Made by a program: the position numbers and the translations under genes
Assembly (NCBI GenBank): GCA_031549485.1
Contig: JAVBPR010000014.1
Coordinates: 1 to 5,673, forward strand
Direction of reading: 5' to 3'
From: JAVBPR01 sp031549485
GTDB lineage: Bacteria; Bacillota; Clostridia; Oscillospirales; Feifaniaceae
DNA: 5,673 bases
Part shown: piece by piece, positions 1 to 5,521 of the stretch
How the letters are laid out: each line of letters opens with the position of its first letter
How positions within the stretch are numbered: position 1 is the first letter of the stretch
The notes under the pieces: generated by a model
Databases searched by the model: none
Told to the model about the DNA's origin: nothing
What the model saw: the letters and a program-made list of their open reading frames with translations, nothing else

Positions 1-22
1 AGCAATCCGTTTACATATATTT

Positions 23-140
<118 letters not shown>

Positions 141-148
141 CTAAATAT

Positions 149-224
149 TCCTCCTTAGCTCAGCCGGTAGAGCATGCGGCTGTTAACCGCAGCTTCGTTG
201 GTTCAAGTCCAACAGGGGGAGCCA
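149..224 (+). tRNA. tRNA-Asn (anticodon GTT)
   Basis: A full 76-nt cloverleaf can be folded by hand. The acceptor stem is TCCTCCT (149-155) with AGGGGGA (214-220), containing one T-G pair. The D stem is GCTC/GAGC. The anticodon stem TGCGG/CCGCA encloses the loop CTGTTAA, with anticodon GTT at 182-184. The T arm is GTTGG-TTCAAGT-CCAAC. The discriminator base is G221, as usual for tRNA-Asn, and the CCA tail (222-224) is encoded in the DNA. It lies in the rRNA operon directly after 5S and is expected to be co-transcribed with it. Confidence 0.97.
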
Positions 225-227
225 ACA

Positions 228-260
228 AATTAGCCGCCGATTATAAGTCGGCGGCTAATT
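228..260. other. Perfect 13-bp hairpin between two tRNA genes
   Basis: AATTAGCCGCCGA (228-240) and TCGGCGGCTAATT (248-260) are exact reverse complements around the 7-nt loop TTATAAG. It starts 3 nt after the tRNA-Asn CCA and ends 8 nt before the next tRNA. No T-run follows on either strand, so it does not look like a standard intrinsic terminator. It may be an RNA-processing structure in the precursor, a partial terminator that lets some transcription continue, or a small dispersed repeat. Only the fold is seen; the role is unknown. Confidence 0.7.
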
Positions 261-268
261 GACCACAG

Positions 269-345
269 GGGCCATTAGCTCAGTTGGTTAGAGCATCCGG
301 CTCATAACCGGATGGTCCGCGGTTCGAGTCCGTGATGGCCCACCA
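269..345 (+). tRNA. tRNA with CAT anticodon: tRNA-Ile2 (lysidine) or elongator tRNA-Met
   Basis: The 77-nt cloverleaf has a perfect acceptor stem GGGCCAT (269-275) with ATGGCCC (335-341), a GCTC/GAGC D stem, an anticodon stem TCCGG/CCGGA with loop CTCATAA and anticodon CAT at 303-305, and a T stem CGCGG/CCGTG. The discriminator is A342 and CCA (343-345) is encoded. An initiator tRNA is unlikely because the first acceptor pair is a normal G-C and the anticodon stem lacks the three G-C pairs of initiators. An automated caller would probably label it Met. The anticodon arm GGCTCATAACC and C4/C5 in the acceptor resemble Bacillus and E. coli tRNA-Ile2, whose C34 is converted to lysidine by TilS to read AUA. 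I lean towards Ile2, but this rests on memory of those sequences. Confidence 0.95.
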
Positions 346-378
346 AAAAGAGCAGTGCATTTGCACTGTTCTTTTTTT
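346..378 (+). terminator. Intrinsic terminator of the rRNA-tRNA operon
   Basis: GAGCAGTGC (350-358) pairs with GCACTGTTC (363-371), with one G-T pair and an ATTT loop. The stem is extended by flanking A and T residues, and seven Ts follow at 372-378. It starts right after the tRNA CCA end, so it closes the rRNA operon and separates it from the lipoprotein operon downstream. Confidence 0.92.
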
Positions 379-458
379 CGTTTATTACAAATCACTTTAT
401 TAATAGTAACTTTGTCTTTGATATGATACGATAGTAAAAAACAGAGGGATAAAATAAA

Positions 459-1148
459 ATGTTAAAAAAGATAATTATATTATTAATATGTTTTTTTTGT
501 TTGTCTGCTTGCTCAAAGATAAACGATGGCGAAAAAAACAACAGTATGAATAAGGCAGAGCAAGAAAAATATTTCGATTATTTTTTCTTGCACAATGATG
601 AGCTTAGATATCTCCCCAACTTTAAAAATGCCTCAGAAATAAAAGGGGATGATAGCCTTTTGCTGTTTGCTTTTGTGAATAGAAGTGAAAAAGACAGTTT
701 GTTATTCTCATATGAAGATTTTAATTTTGTATGCAAAAAATATTTTGGAAAAATTTTTACTATTGAAAATTCTATAATGTTTAACAAGACAGATGTAGGA
801 TTCGAACCGGCGGGGTTTGACTTAAATGATCAATGTTACTATCGACTTAACACGCTTTCAAAAAATGCAGACGGAAGTTACAGCGCGTTTATAGAAGGAA
901 TAGTAATTGGAGAATGCGACCTATGGGATGATGAAGAGTTCAGATCAAAGAATGGGCAAATAATATATGATATGATCAAAGAGAAAGGTATTACCGAAGA
1001 AGAAGCCGTTCTCCAAGTTTTTAAAAGTGTTTCTTATAAACAAACTTTTGATATAAATTTAAAAATTAATCTAACTTTTAAAGAATCAGAAACAAATGGC
1101 GCTATCATTTATCTCTCTTCAAAAAATGAAGGGAAAGACATTGATTAG
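459..1148 (+). CDS. Unrecognised lipoprotein, 229 aa
   Basis: I do not recognise the family. The N-terminus is a lipoprotein signal: MLKK, a hydrophobic stretch at residues 5-15, and the lipobox LSAC with Cys18 as the lipidated residue. The mature protein should therefore be tethered to the outer face of the membrane. The rest (about 19-229) is polar, rich in Asn, Lys, Glu and Phe, with no further membrane helix, mixed alpha/beta in appearance. Acidic clusters are visible, such as DLWDDEEF near 154-161. Cys92, Cys126 and Cys153 remain after export. The start is supported by AGAGGG at 443-448, 10 nt upstream. No strong promoter is visible; a TATGAT at 422-427 lacks a convincing -35. The gene is very AT-rich and is followed after 21 nt by the SLH-CYTH gene, so the two probably form an operon. 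An accessory role for that protein is possible but only inferred. Confidence 0.87.
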   Translation: MLKKIIILLICFFCLSACSKINDGEKNNSMNKAEQEKYFDYFFLHNDELRYLPNFKNASEIKGDDSLLLFAFVNRSEKDSLLFSYEDFNFVCKKYFGKIFTIENSIMFNKTDVGFEPAGFDLNDQCYYRLNTLSKNADGSYSAFIEGIVIGECDLWDDEEFRSKNGQIIYDMIKEKGITEEEAVLQVFKSVSYKQTFDINLKINLTFKESETNGAIIYLSSKNEGKDID

Positions 1149-1169
1149 TAATAAGAAAGAGGTAAATAA

Positions 1170-2168
1170 ATGAAAAAAGTCTTTTTATTTATCATAATGC
1201 TTCTGATTATTTTGCCGCTTTTTTCTTGTAATGCAGTGCAGGTGGCTGAAAGTGATTATTCTTTGCACTGGGCGAATGAAAGCATAAAATATATTTATGA
1301 AAAGGGTTATGCAAACATTGATATTCTGAATAAAAATCCGAACAAAGAACTTCCCAGAGGAGAATTTATAACTATGCTATTATCTGCAGTTTTATCTACT
1401 GATATTGCAAAGAAAGACGGATTATTTGTCAGTAATGCATATTTATCAAGGGGAGAAGCGGCATTAATAATTTCACAAGCTATAAAAACAAGCCCTTCTG
1501 AAAATTTAACTGCAAAACGTTTTACAGATGACGTGCGTATTAGAAACAAAAAATATATTTATGGTCTTGTTGATGCGGATATAATTTACGGAAGAGATAA
1601 TGGAAAATTTGAGCAAAACGCGCTTTTAACCATTGGCGAAGGGGCTACACTTATTAAACGTATTGTTGAAAGAGCGGAAAATCTTACAGAAACAGGAGTT
1701 GAAATAGAACGGAAGTTCTTAATTGATAAAGATATAATACCGCCAGAGATAAAAAGTGCGGACATATTTAACATTGAACAAACATATATATCTTTTGCCC
1801 CGGAAACACGGGTGAGAAGAATTAATGGAAGCTATTATTCATTTGCAATAAAACTTCCGAAAGACGATGTAGGCCTTATAAGGCAAGAAGTTGAAATTTA
1901 TATTTCAAAAGAAGAATATGATTGTTTAGCGGTTAAAGAAGCCGCGCCGACTGTAATAAAAACAAGATACCAATTTGATTACAGATACAATAATGTTGCA
2001 GTGGATATTTATAGCGGAAGGCATGATGGGCTTGCGATATCCGAGATTGAATTTGCTTCAAAAGAAGAGGCGGATGAATTTATTCCTTTTACCTGGTATA
2101 TAAAAGATGTAACTTCAGATAAACGCTATAAGAATGCAAGTCTTGCAACAGATGGCATGCCAGAATAA
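1170..2168 (+). CDS. Exported SLH-repeat protein with C-terminal CYTH (triphosphate tunnel) domain
   Basis: This 332-residue protein has three parts. Residues 1-20 are a signal peptide ending LFSC, an acceptable lipobox with Cys20, although Phe at -2 is unusual. Residues about 31-168 look like SLH repeats: HWANESIKYIYEKGY then LPRGEF (61-66), LSRGEAA (92-98), and a third unit from RFTDDV (117-122) to about 168. SLH domains normally bind pyruvylated secondary cell wall polymers. Residues about 177-326 form a CYTH domain. The signature ExExK is E178, E180, K182, followed by RVRR (R214, R216), K228, R238/E240/E242, K264/R266, D279, EIE (E292, E294) and VTSDKRYKNASLA (314-326), so the charged tunnel looks intact. 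Characterised bacterial members hydrolyse tripolyphosphate or other triphosphates with a divalent metal; class IV adenylate cyclases share the fold. Activity outside the cell is inferred. The start has AAAGAGG at 1156-1162. The gene is AT-rich and probably co-transcribed with the upstream lipoprotein. Confidence 0.93.
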   Translation: MKKVFLFIIMLLIILPLFSCNAVQVAESDYSLHWANESIKYIYEKGYANIDILNKNPNKELPRGEFITMLLSAVLSTDIAKKDGLFVSNAYLSRGEAALIISQAIKTSPSENLTAKRFTDDVRIRNKKYIYGLVDADIIYGRDNGKFEQNALLTIGEGATLIKRIVERAENLTETGVEIERKFLIDKDIIPPEIKSADIFNIEQTYISFAPETRVRRINGSYYSFAIKLPKDDVGLIRQEVEIYISKEEYDCLAVKEAAPTVIKTRYQFDYRYNNVAVDIYSGRHDGLAISEIEFASKEEADEFIPFTWYIKDVTSDKRYKNASLATDGMPE

Positions 2169-2244
2169 GAAAAACAATAAAAAATTTTTATGAGCATTGT
2201 TTGAGTTTCGCATTTTACGTTTATATTACATATTTCAGGATTGG

Positions 2245-2273
2245 TTGACATAATATGTATTTGTGATTAGACT
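2245..2273 (+). promoter_or_regulatory. Sigma-A type promoter for the SLH-glucosaminidase gene
   Basis: The -35 box is a perfect TTGACA (2245-2250). After a 17-bp spacer comes TAGACT (2268-2273), which matches four of six -10 bases. Transcription would start near 2280, giving a leader of about 30 nt before the ATG at 2309. No clear terminator separates it from the upstream operon, so read-through from there could also contribute. Confidence 0.7.
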
Positions 2274-2308
2274 TAAACTGTAGATTTATACGCAAAAGGA
2301 CGTCTGAA

Positions 2309-3493
2309 ATGAAAAAAATTATTGCAATTTGCATGCTTTGCGCTTTATTTATAACCGGTGCGGCCGCCGCTTTTGAGTGGGCGGACGAAGCGGTAGCATA
2401 TCTTTTAGAAAAAAAAGTTATTGCCGGTGATGAAAACGGTGACCTCAATCTTGGCGGAAATCTTGCGGCAAGCGAGGCGGCGAAACTAGTTTGCGAGTCT
2501 TTTTCACTTAAAAAAGCCGCCAAAAACAATACCGCTTTTTCGAAGTATATAACCGAATGGTTTTATGATTACATCTGTTCGGTTTCTGAGCTGACAGGCG
2601 AAACTTTTGAGCCGAAGCAGATGATAACGCGCGAACAATACATGTATTGGATTATAAAAGCGGGCGGATATGAAAACACTGTGCCGAAAAACGCGCATGT
2701 TCTTGATGAAAAATTTGCGGATTACAGGGATATCGAGTCAAAATATTACCCCGCCATTCTGGTGCTTGCCGATAACGGTTATGTCAAGGGCGATGACGTG
2801 GGGCTGCTTAACCCGAAAAGCAATTTGACCAGAGCGGAAGCGTTTGTAATCATCGCAAGAGTGCAAAAAAATCCGCCGAAAAATATAGTCGATCCCACAA
2901 AAACGCAGACGCCGATAATCGGGGAAGCGAAGGCGACTGTCGGGCAGGCGAAGACCTGGGCAAGGAAAAGCGGCGCGCATCAGAGGTTTATCGACATTGC
3001 GGAAATATACTGGAAGTACGGAGAACTTACCGGAATTCGTCCGGAAGTGCTATATGCCCAAGCGGCGAAGGAAACCGGTTTTGGAAAATATATGGGCAGG
3101 GTTACGCCCGAGATGAACAACTGGGCCGGAATAAAAATAAAAAAACCGACGGGTGACTCGACAGAAGACCACGAAAGCTTTGCAACACCGGATGACGGTG
3201 TCAGGGCGCATTATAATCATATGGCGGCATATATCGGCACCAAGCCTATTGGGGAGCCGCACGACCGGTATTATGTTGTAAAATCGATTGACTGGGCGGG
3301 AACGGTTAAATATGTAGAAGAGCTTGGCGGCAAATGGACGCCCGACCCGACCTACGGTGCAACCCTTGTAAATAATCTTTTAAATCCGCTTTTGGCAACC
3401 GTTTCCGAAGAACCCGAAACGCCGCCTGAAGAAACAGGGGGGCAATCGTTTTTCAAAACATTTTACGCAATAATTGGTCATTGGGCAGCATAA
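2309..3493 (+). CDS. SLH-anchored glucosaminidase (peptidoglycan hydrolase)
   Basis: This 394-residue exported protein should cut the glycan strands of peptidoglycan at N-acetylglucosamine. Residues 1-21 are a signal peptide (KK, hydrophobic core, AAAA) with no lipobox, so cleavage after Ala20 or Ala21 is expected. Three SLH repeats follow at about 22-66, 77-120 and 136-186. The second and third keep the polymer-binding turn as TREQ (107-110) and TRAE (174-177), while the first has a degenerate AASE. A basic and polar linker leads to a glucosaminidase domain at about 218-362. Its landmarks are YAQAAKETGFGKY with the likely catalytic Glu255, NNWAGIK (270-276), the FATPDDGVRAHYNHMAAY segment (291-308), and LGGKW then TYG (339-350). 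A Pro/Glu-rich tail ends in a short hydrophobic stretch. AAAGGA at 2295-2300 supports the start. A terminator follows, so it is probably monocistronic. Roles in wall turnover or cell separation are inferred from the family. Confidence 0.95.
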   Translation: MKKIIAICMLCALFITGAAAAFEWADEAVAYLLEKKVIAGDENGDLNLGGNLAASEAAKLVCESFSLKKAAKNNTAFSKYITEWFYDYICSVSELTGETFEPKQMITREQYMYWIIKAGGYENTVPKNAHVLDEKFADYRDIESKYYPAILVLADNGYVKGDDVGLLNPKSNLTRAEAFVIIARVQKNPPKNIVDPTKTQTPIIGEAKATVGQAKTWARKSGAHQRFIDIAEIYWKYGELTGIRPEVLYAQAAKETGFGKYMGRVTPEMNNWAGIKIKKPTGDSTEDHESFATPDDGVRAHYNHMAAYIGTKPIGEPHDRYYVVKSIDWAGTVKYVEELGGKWTPDPTYGATLVNNLLNPLLATVSEEPETPPEETGGQSFFKTFYAIIGHWAA

Positions 3494-3502
3494 TTATATT
3501 TG

Positions 3503-3533
3503 AATCCGCCGATTAAATATTGGCGGATTTTTT
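3503..3533 (+). terminator. Intrinsic terminator after the glucosaminidase gene
   Basis: AATCCGCC (3503-3510) pairs exactly with GGCGGATT (3522-3529). The stem can be extended inward by G-T, A-T and T-A pairs over an AT-rich loop. A run of six Ts spans 3528-3533. It begins 9 nt after the stop codon. The sequence CCGCCGATTA at 3506-3515 also occurs in the hairpin at 228-260. Confidence 0.9.
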
Positions 3534-3578
3534 ATTGCAAAACGAATGCCAAACTTAATTTTTGATAGCTTAAACCAT

Positions 3579-3607
3579 TTGACAGGATTTTGAAATAACA
3601 GTATAAT
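3579..3607 (+). promoter_or_regulatory. Perfect consensus sigma-A promoter
   Basis: TTGACA (3579-3584), a 17-bp spacer and TATAAT (3602-3607) match the housekeeping consensus at all twelve positions. The expected start site is near 3614, leaving a leader of about 35 nt before the ATG at 3649. Two ATGGTAA copies (3609-3615 and 3629-3635) lie in the leader, but no operator function can be shown. It should drive strong, largely constitutive transcription of the membrane protein gene unless repressed. Confidence 0.9.
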
Positions 3608-3648
3608 TATGGTAATAATGGCATTAAAATGGTAAAGGAGATTTCATT

Positions 3649-4200
3649 ATGGGAAACAAAATCATACTAAAAAAAGAATCAAACAACTGCCGCAACGCGG
3701 GGCTTCTTGGGATACTCGCTTTTTTGATCTCGCTTTATCATTTGTATAGAAATATTGCGGGAAATTATGTTCCGGGCATAGTTATTGCCGCGGTTATTTC
3801 AGTTGGAACGCTTTGGCTTGCCGTCGTCTCTTTTTCTGCGGTAAAGAAAAACTACGGCGCAACAATGATTCCGGCGCTTTTGCTTGCGGGGTCGACGATA
3901 GCTCAGGCCGTTATGTTCGCGCTTGAACAAAAAACGCTTTTTGCGCTCAGATATTTCAGCCCGGTTATCATCCTCGCCGCAATTTTTATCGTGGTGTACT
4001 TCTTCACAATTACCAGAACTATAAAAACAAAAATGCCTTTTGCGCTTGCCTCAATCGTTCTCACGTTTGATTTATTTATCAATAGATTTTCACCCGCGTT
4101 TCTCGGGAAAGGACCGAACACAGGCTTGTTTATTGCATTTGCGGCTTTCATAATGCTTGCTTTTGCAATCGATGACAGAGACGTTATTTATAACGACTAA
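3649..4200 (+). CDS. Six-helix integral membrane protein of unknown function
   Basis: I do not recognise the family. The protein has 183 residues and is mostly hydrophobic. Likely membrane segments lie at about 17-34, 42-63, 71-91, 102-120, 128-146 and 156-174. The N-terminus is short and basic (KIILKK) and the C-terminus is acidic (DDRDVIYND). By the positive-inside rule the basic patches (KK at 66-67; R123, K126, K128) suggest both ends face the cytoplasm. No catalytic motif, ATP-binding site or transport signature is visible. The start is secure, with AAAGGAG at 3634-3640 and an 8-nt spacing. It sits behind a perfect promoter and before a terminator, so it may be a single-gene unit. Such small multi-helix proteins are common and poorly characterised in Clostridia. 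Confidence 0.88.
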   Translation: MGNKIILKKESNNCRNAGLLGILAFLISLYHLYRNIAGNYVPGIVIAAVISVGTLWLAVVSFSAVKKNYGATMIPALLLAGSTIAQAVMFALEQKTLFALRYFSPVIILAAIFIVVYFFTITRTIKTKMPFALASIVLTFDLFINRFSPAFLGKGPNTGLFIAFAAFIMLAFAIDDRDVIYND

Positions 4201-4205
4201 AATAT

Positions 4206-4233
4206 AAAGGGGCACTGCGTGCCCTTTTTTTTT
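4206..4233 (+). terminator. Intrinsic terminator abutting the next ribosome binding site
   Basis: GGGGCAC (4209-4215) pairs with GTGCCCT (4219-4225) around a TGC loop, and adjoining A-T pairs extend the stem. Nine Ts run from 4225 to 4233. The hairpin is a textbook terminator for the membrane protein gene, but the ribosome binding site of the next gene (GGAGAAG) begins at 4234, the first base after the T-run. Any transcript reaching that gene from upstream has to pass this hairpin. Confidence 0.9.
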
Positions 4234-4240
4234 GGAGAAG
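4234..4240 (+). promoter_or_regulatory. Ribosome binding site that fixes the ATG at 4247 as start
   Basis: GGAGAAG lies six bases upstream of the ATG at 4247. An in-frame TTG at 4232 would lengthen the protein by five residues, but it falls inside the terminator T-run and overlaps this site, with no ribosome binding site of its own. The ATG is therefore preferred. Confidence 0.85.
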
Positions 4241-4246
4241 AAAGAT

Positions 4247-4606
4247 ATGAAATATGATTTTTTGGAAGATTACTGCACGGCGAAGAAGGCTGCATATAAA
4301 GAATTTAAAGCCGAGTGGGGCTGCGACAGATACATGATTCGTGACAAAATGTTCTTAATGCACGGGCGCGATAATGAGGGCAAAGAAATTTTAACATTGA
4401 AACTCGAACCGCTTGAAGGCGAGCATTTCAGAAGAGTTTTTGCGTCTGTAAAACCCGGGTATTACATGAATAAAGAGCATTGGAACTCTATTTATACCGA
4501 CGGGGACGTGCCCGCCGAAGTTTTAAAAGAAATGATTGATAAATCCTATGGGCTCATTCTAAGAAGCTTCAGCAAAAAGGCGCAGGCAGAGATGCTCGAA
4601 GGGTAA
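4247..4606 (+). CDS. MmcQ/YjbR family protein (CyaY-like fold)
   Basis: This 119-residue cytosolic protein matches the MmcQ/YjbR family. Visible landmarks are an early W-G segment (W24, G25), the RDKMFLMHG strand (32-40; K34, M35, F36), a central strand with LTLKLEP (49-55), the family hallmark PGYYMNKEHWNSI (70-82), then the GDVP turn (86-89) and SYGLILRSF (100-108). Length and motif order fit a complete single-domain member. The family is often labelled DNA-binding on structural grounds, but the molecular function is not settled, so I assign none. No exported or membrane segment is present. It lies 46 nt after the membrane protein gene with a terminator between them. A TATAAC at 4189-4194 could be a -10 box but has no good -35. 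How the gene is transcribed is unclear. Confidence 0.93.
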   Translation: MKYDFLEDYCTAKKAAYKEFKAEWGCDRYMIRDKMFLMHGRDNEGKEILTLKLEPLEGEHFRRVFASVKPGYYMNKEHWNSIYTDGDVPAEVLKEMIDKSYGLILRSFSKKAQAEMLEG

Positions 4607-4635
4607 AAAGTTTCTTTTTGTTCACAATTTCATGC

Positions 4636-4665
4636 TTGTTTTTTTCTTTCATACTGTAATACAAT
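4636..4665 (+). promoter_or_regulatory. Possible promoter for the triple-repeat lipoprotein gene
   Basis: TACAAT (4660-4665) matches five of six -10 bases. A poor -35 candidate, TTGTTT (4636-4641), lies 18 bp upstream. The region before it (4607-4659) is T-rich and holds no convincing terminator for the preceding gene, only a weak AAAAAG/CTTTTT fold at 4605-4619. The promoter call rests mainly on the -10 box and its position before a well-formed ribosome binding site. Confidence 0.4.
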
Positions 4666-4691
4666 AATAAAAAATTCAAGGAGACGTAAAA

Positions 4692-5519
4692 ATGAAAAAA
4701 CTAATAAGTTTATCACTAATAATTTGCCTTGCGCTTGCAATCGGCCTTTCGGCTTGCGCGAAAACCCCGACAGAGCCGGATCTTGATCCGATGAATCCGG
4801 GCCCGCAGATTCCTGACACAGCAACTGTTACGGGCGTTGTGATCGAGGCTTCGGAAGGCGCTGTTTCGGTTCAGGCGCCCGATGGAACAACATATATCTT
4901 CACCGTCGGCAGCGAAACAAAAATCGACGGAAAAGATGACCTCGGCAGCACTGTCGAAGTTAAATACAGCGGAAACTATGTTGAGAAAACAAACGCAATC
5001 GAAATAAAGGTTGTAAAAGAAGCCGCGCCGGAAACAACAACCGCGCCCGGTCCTGAAATCCCGGCAGATAAAGAGCATGTTATTAAGTATATAACCGGTA
5101 CGATTATCGGCGATACGATGCACAATGTTCAGGTTAAAGCGAGAATGAACGGCGAAACTTACACCATTCTCAAAAACGATAAAACGGTAAGCGACGAAAA
5201 TATCGTTGTAGGAAGCGTCGTGAGAGTTTGGCACACAGGCAATATTAAAGACGGCGTCATGGCGACAAAGGTTATCCTTATAGCTGATCCGGTCGATGCA
5301 GAAAAACATTTGCTTATCGGCACAATAGTTGATTCGACAACGAATTCAATAATAGTTACGGCGAAAGACGGCTTTAACTATACTTTCAAAAAGACCGATA
5401 AAACCGAAGTTACAGCTTCGATAAGCATCGGAGATAAAGTCAGCATCACATATACAGGCGACGTCACAGACGGCCCGACGGCGGTGAAAATCGCGGCAGA
5501 TTTAGTTGCGGTAAGATAA
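4692..5519 (+). CDS. Lipoprotein with three tandem beta-rich repeats
   Basis: This 275-residue protein should be tethered outside the membrane: MKK, a hydrophobic core, then the lipobox LSAC with Cys22. A Pro-rich linker (about 23-42) leads to three diverged copies of one module at about 43-108, 130-197 and 205-273, with a second Thr/Pro-rich linker at 109-128. Each copy follows the same plan: an opening T-G-T/V-[IV]-[IV] strand (VTGVVIE, ITGTIIG, LIGTIVD), a central strand ending in G-x-x-Y (GTTYIF, GETYTI, GFNYTF), a K-T motif, then G-[SD]-x-V-x-[IV] and a [YH]-[ST]-G turn (YSGNY, HTGNI, YTGDV). Short beta-rich units like this suggest small beta barrels, possibly OB-like, as in DUF-type secreted proteins, but no ligand can be named. 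AAGGAGA at 4678-4684 supports the start. A strong terminator follows, so it is probably transcribed alone. Confidence 0.92.
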   Translation: MKKLISLSLIICLALAIGLSACAKTPTEPDLDPMNPGPQIPDTATVTGVVIEASEGAVSVQAPDGTTYIFTVGSETKIDGKDDLGSTVEVKYSGNYVEKTNAIEIKVVKEAAPETTTAPGPEIPADKEHVIKYITGTIIGDTMHNVQVKARMNGETYTILKNDKTVSDENIVVGSVVRVWHTGNIKDGVMATKVILIADPVDAEKHLLIGTIVDSTTNSIIVTAKDGFNYTFKKTDKTEVTASISIGDKVSITYTGDVTDGPTAVKIAADLVAVR

Positions 5520-5521
5520 TT

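Noticed and set aside
2171..2203. Possible terminator after the SLH-CYTH gene (AAACAAT/ATTGTTT arms)
   Set aside because: The stem is AT-only apart from one pair and no T-run follows, so it cannot be supported as an intrinsic terminator.
2248..2258. Small palindrome ACATAATATGT overlapping the -35 box of the glucosaminidase promoter
   Set aside because: The arms are only 5 bp and consist mostly of A and T, so it is easily expected by chance in AT-rich intergenic DNA.
2221..2529. Minus-strand open frame of 102 codons overlapping the glucosaminidase start and its promoter
   Set aside because: It is Ser/Ala-rich with no family resemblance and is opposite the signal peptide and SLH region of a clear gene.
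4232..4246. TTG start adding five residues (MEKKD) to the MmcQ/YjbR protein
   Set aside because: The TTG lies in a terminator T-run and overlaps the ribosome binding site that serves the ATG at 4247.
4605..4619. AAAAAG-TTT-CTTTTT fold after the MmcQ/YjbR gene
   Set aside because: Six mostly A-T pairs are too weak to call a terminator.
4716..5309. Long open frame on the minus strand (197 codons) opposite the triple-repeat lipoprotein gene
   Set aside because: It lies wholly inside a well-supported plus-strand gene, has no ribosome binding site, and its Cys/Phe/Arg-rich translation resembles no protein family. It is a shadow of the opposite strand's codon usage.
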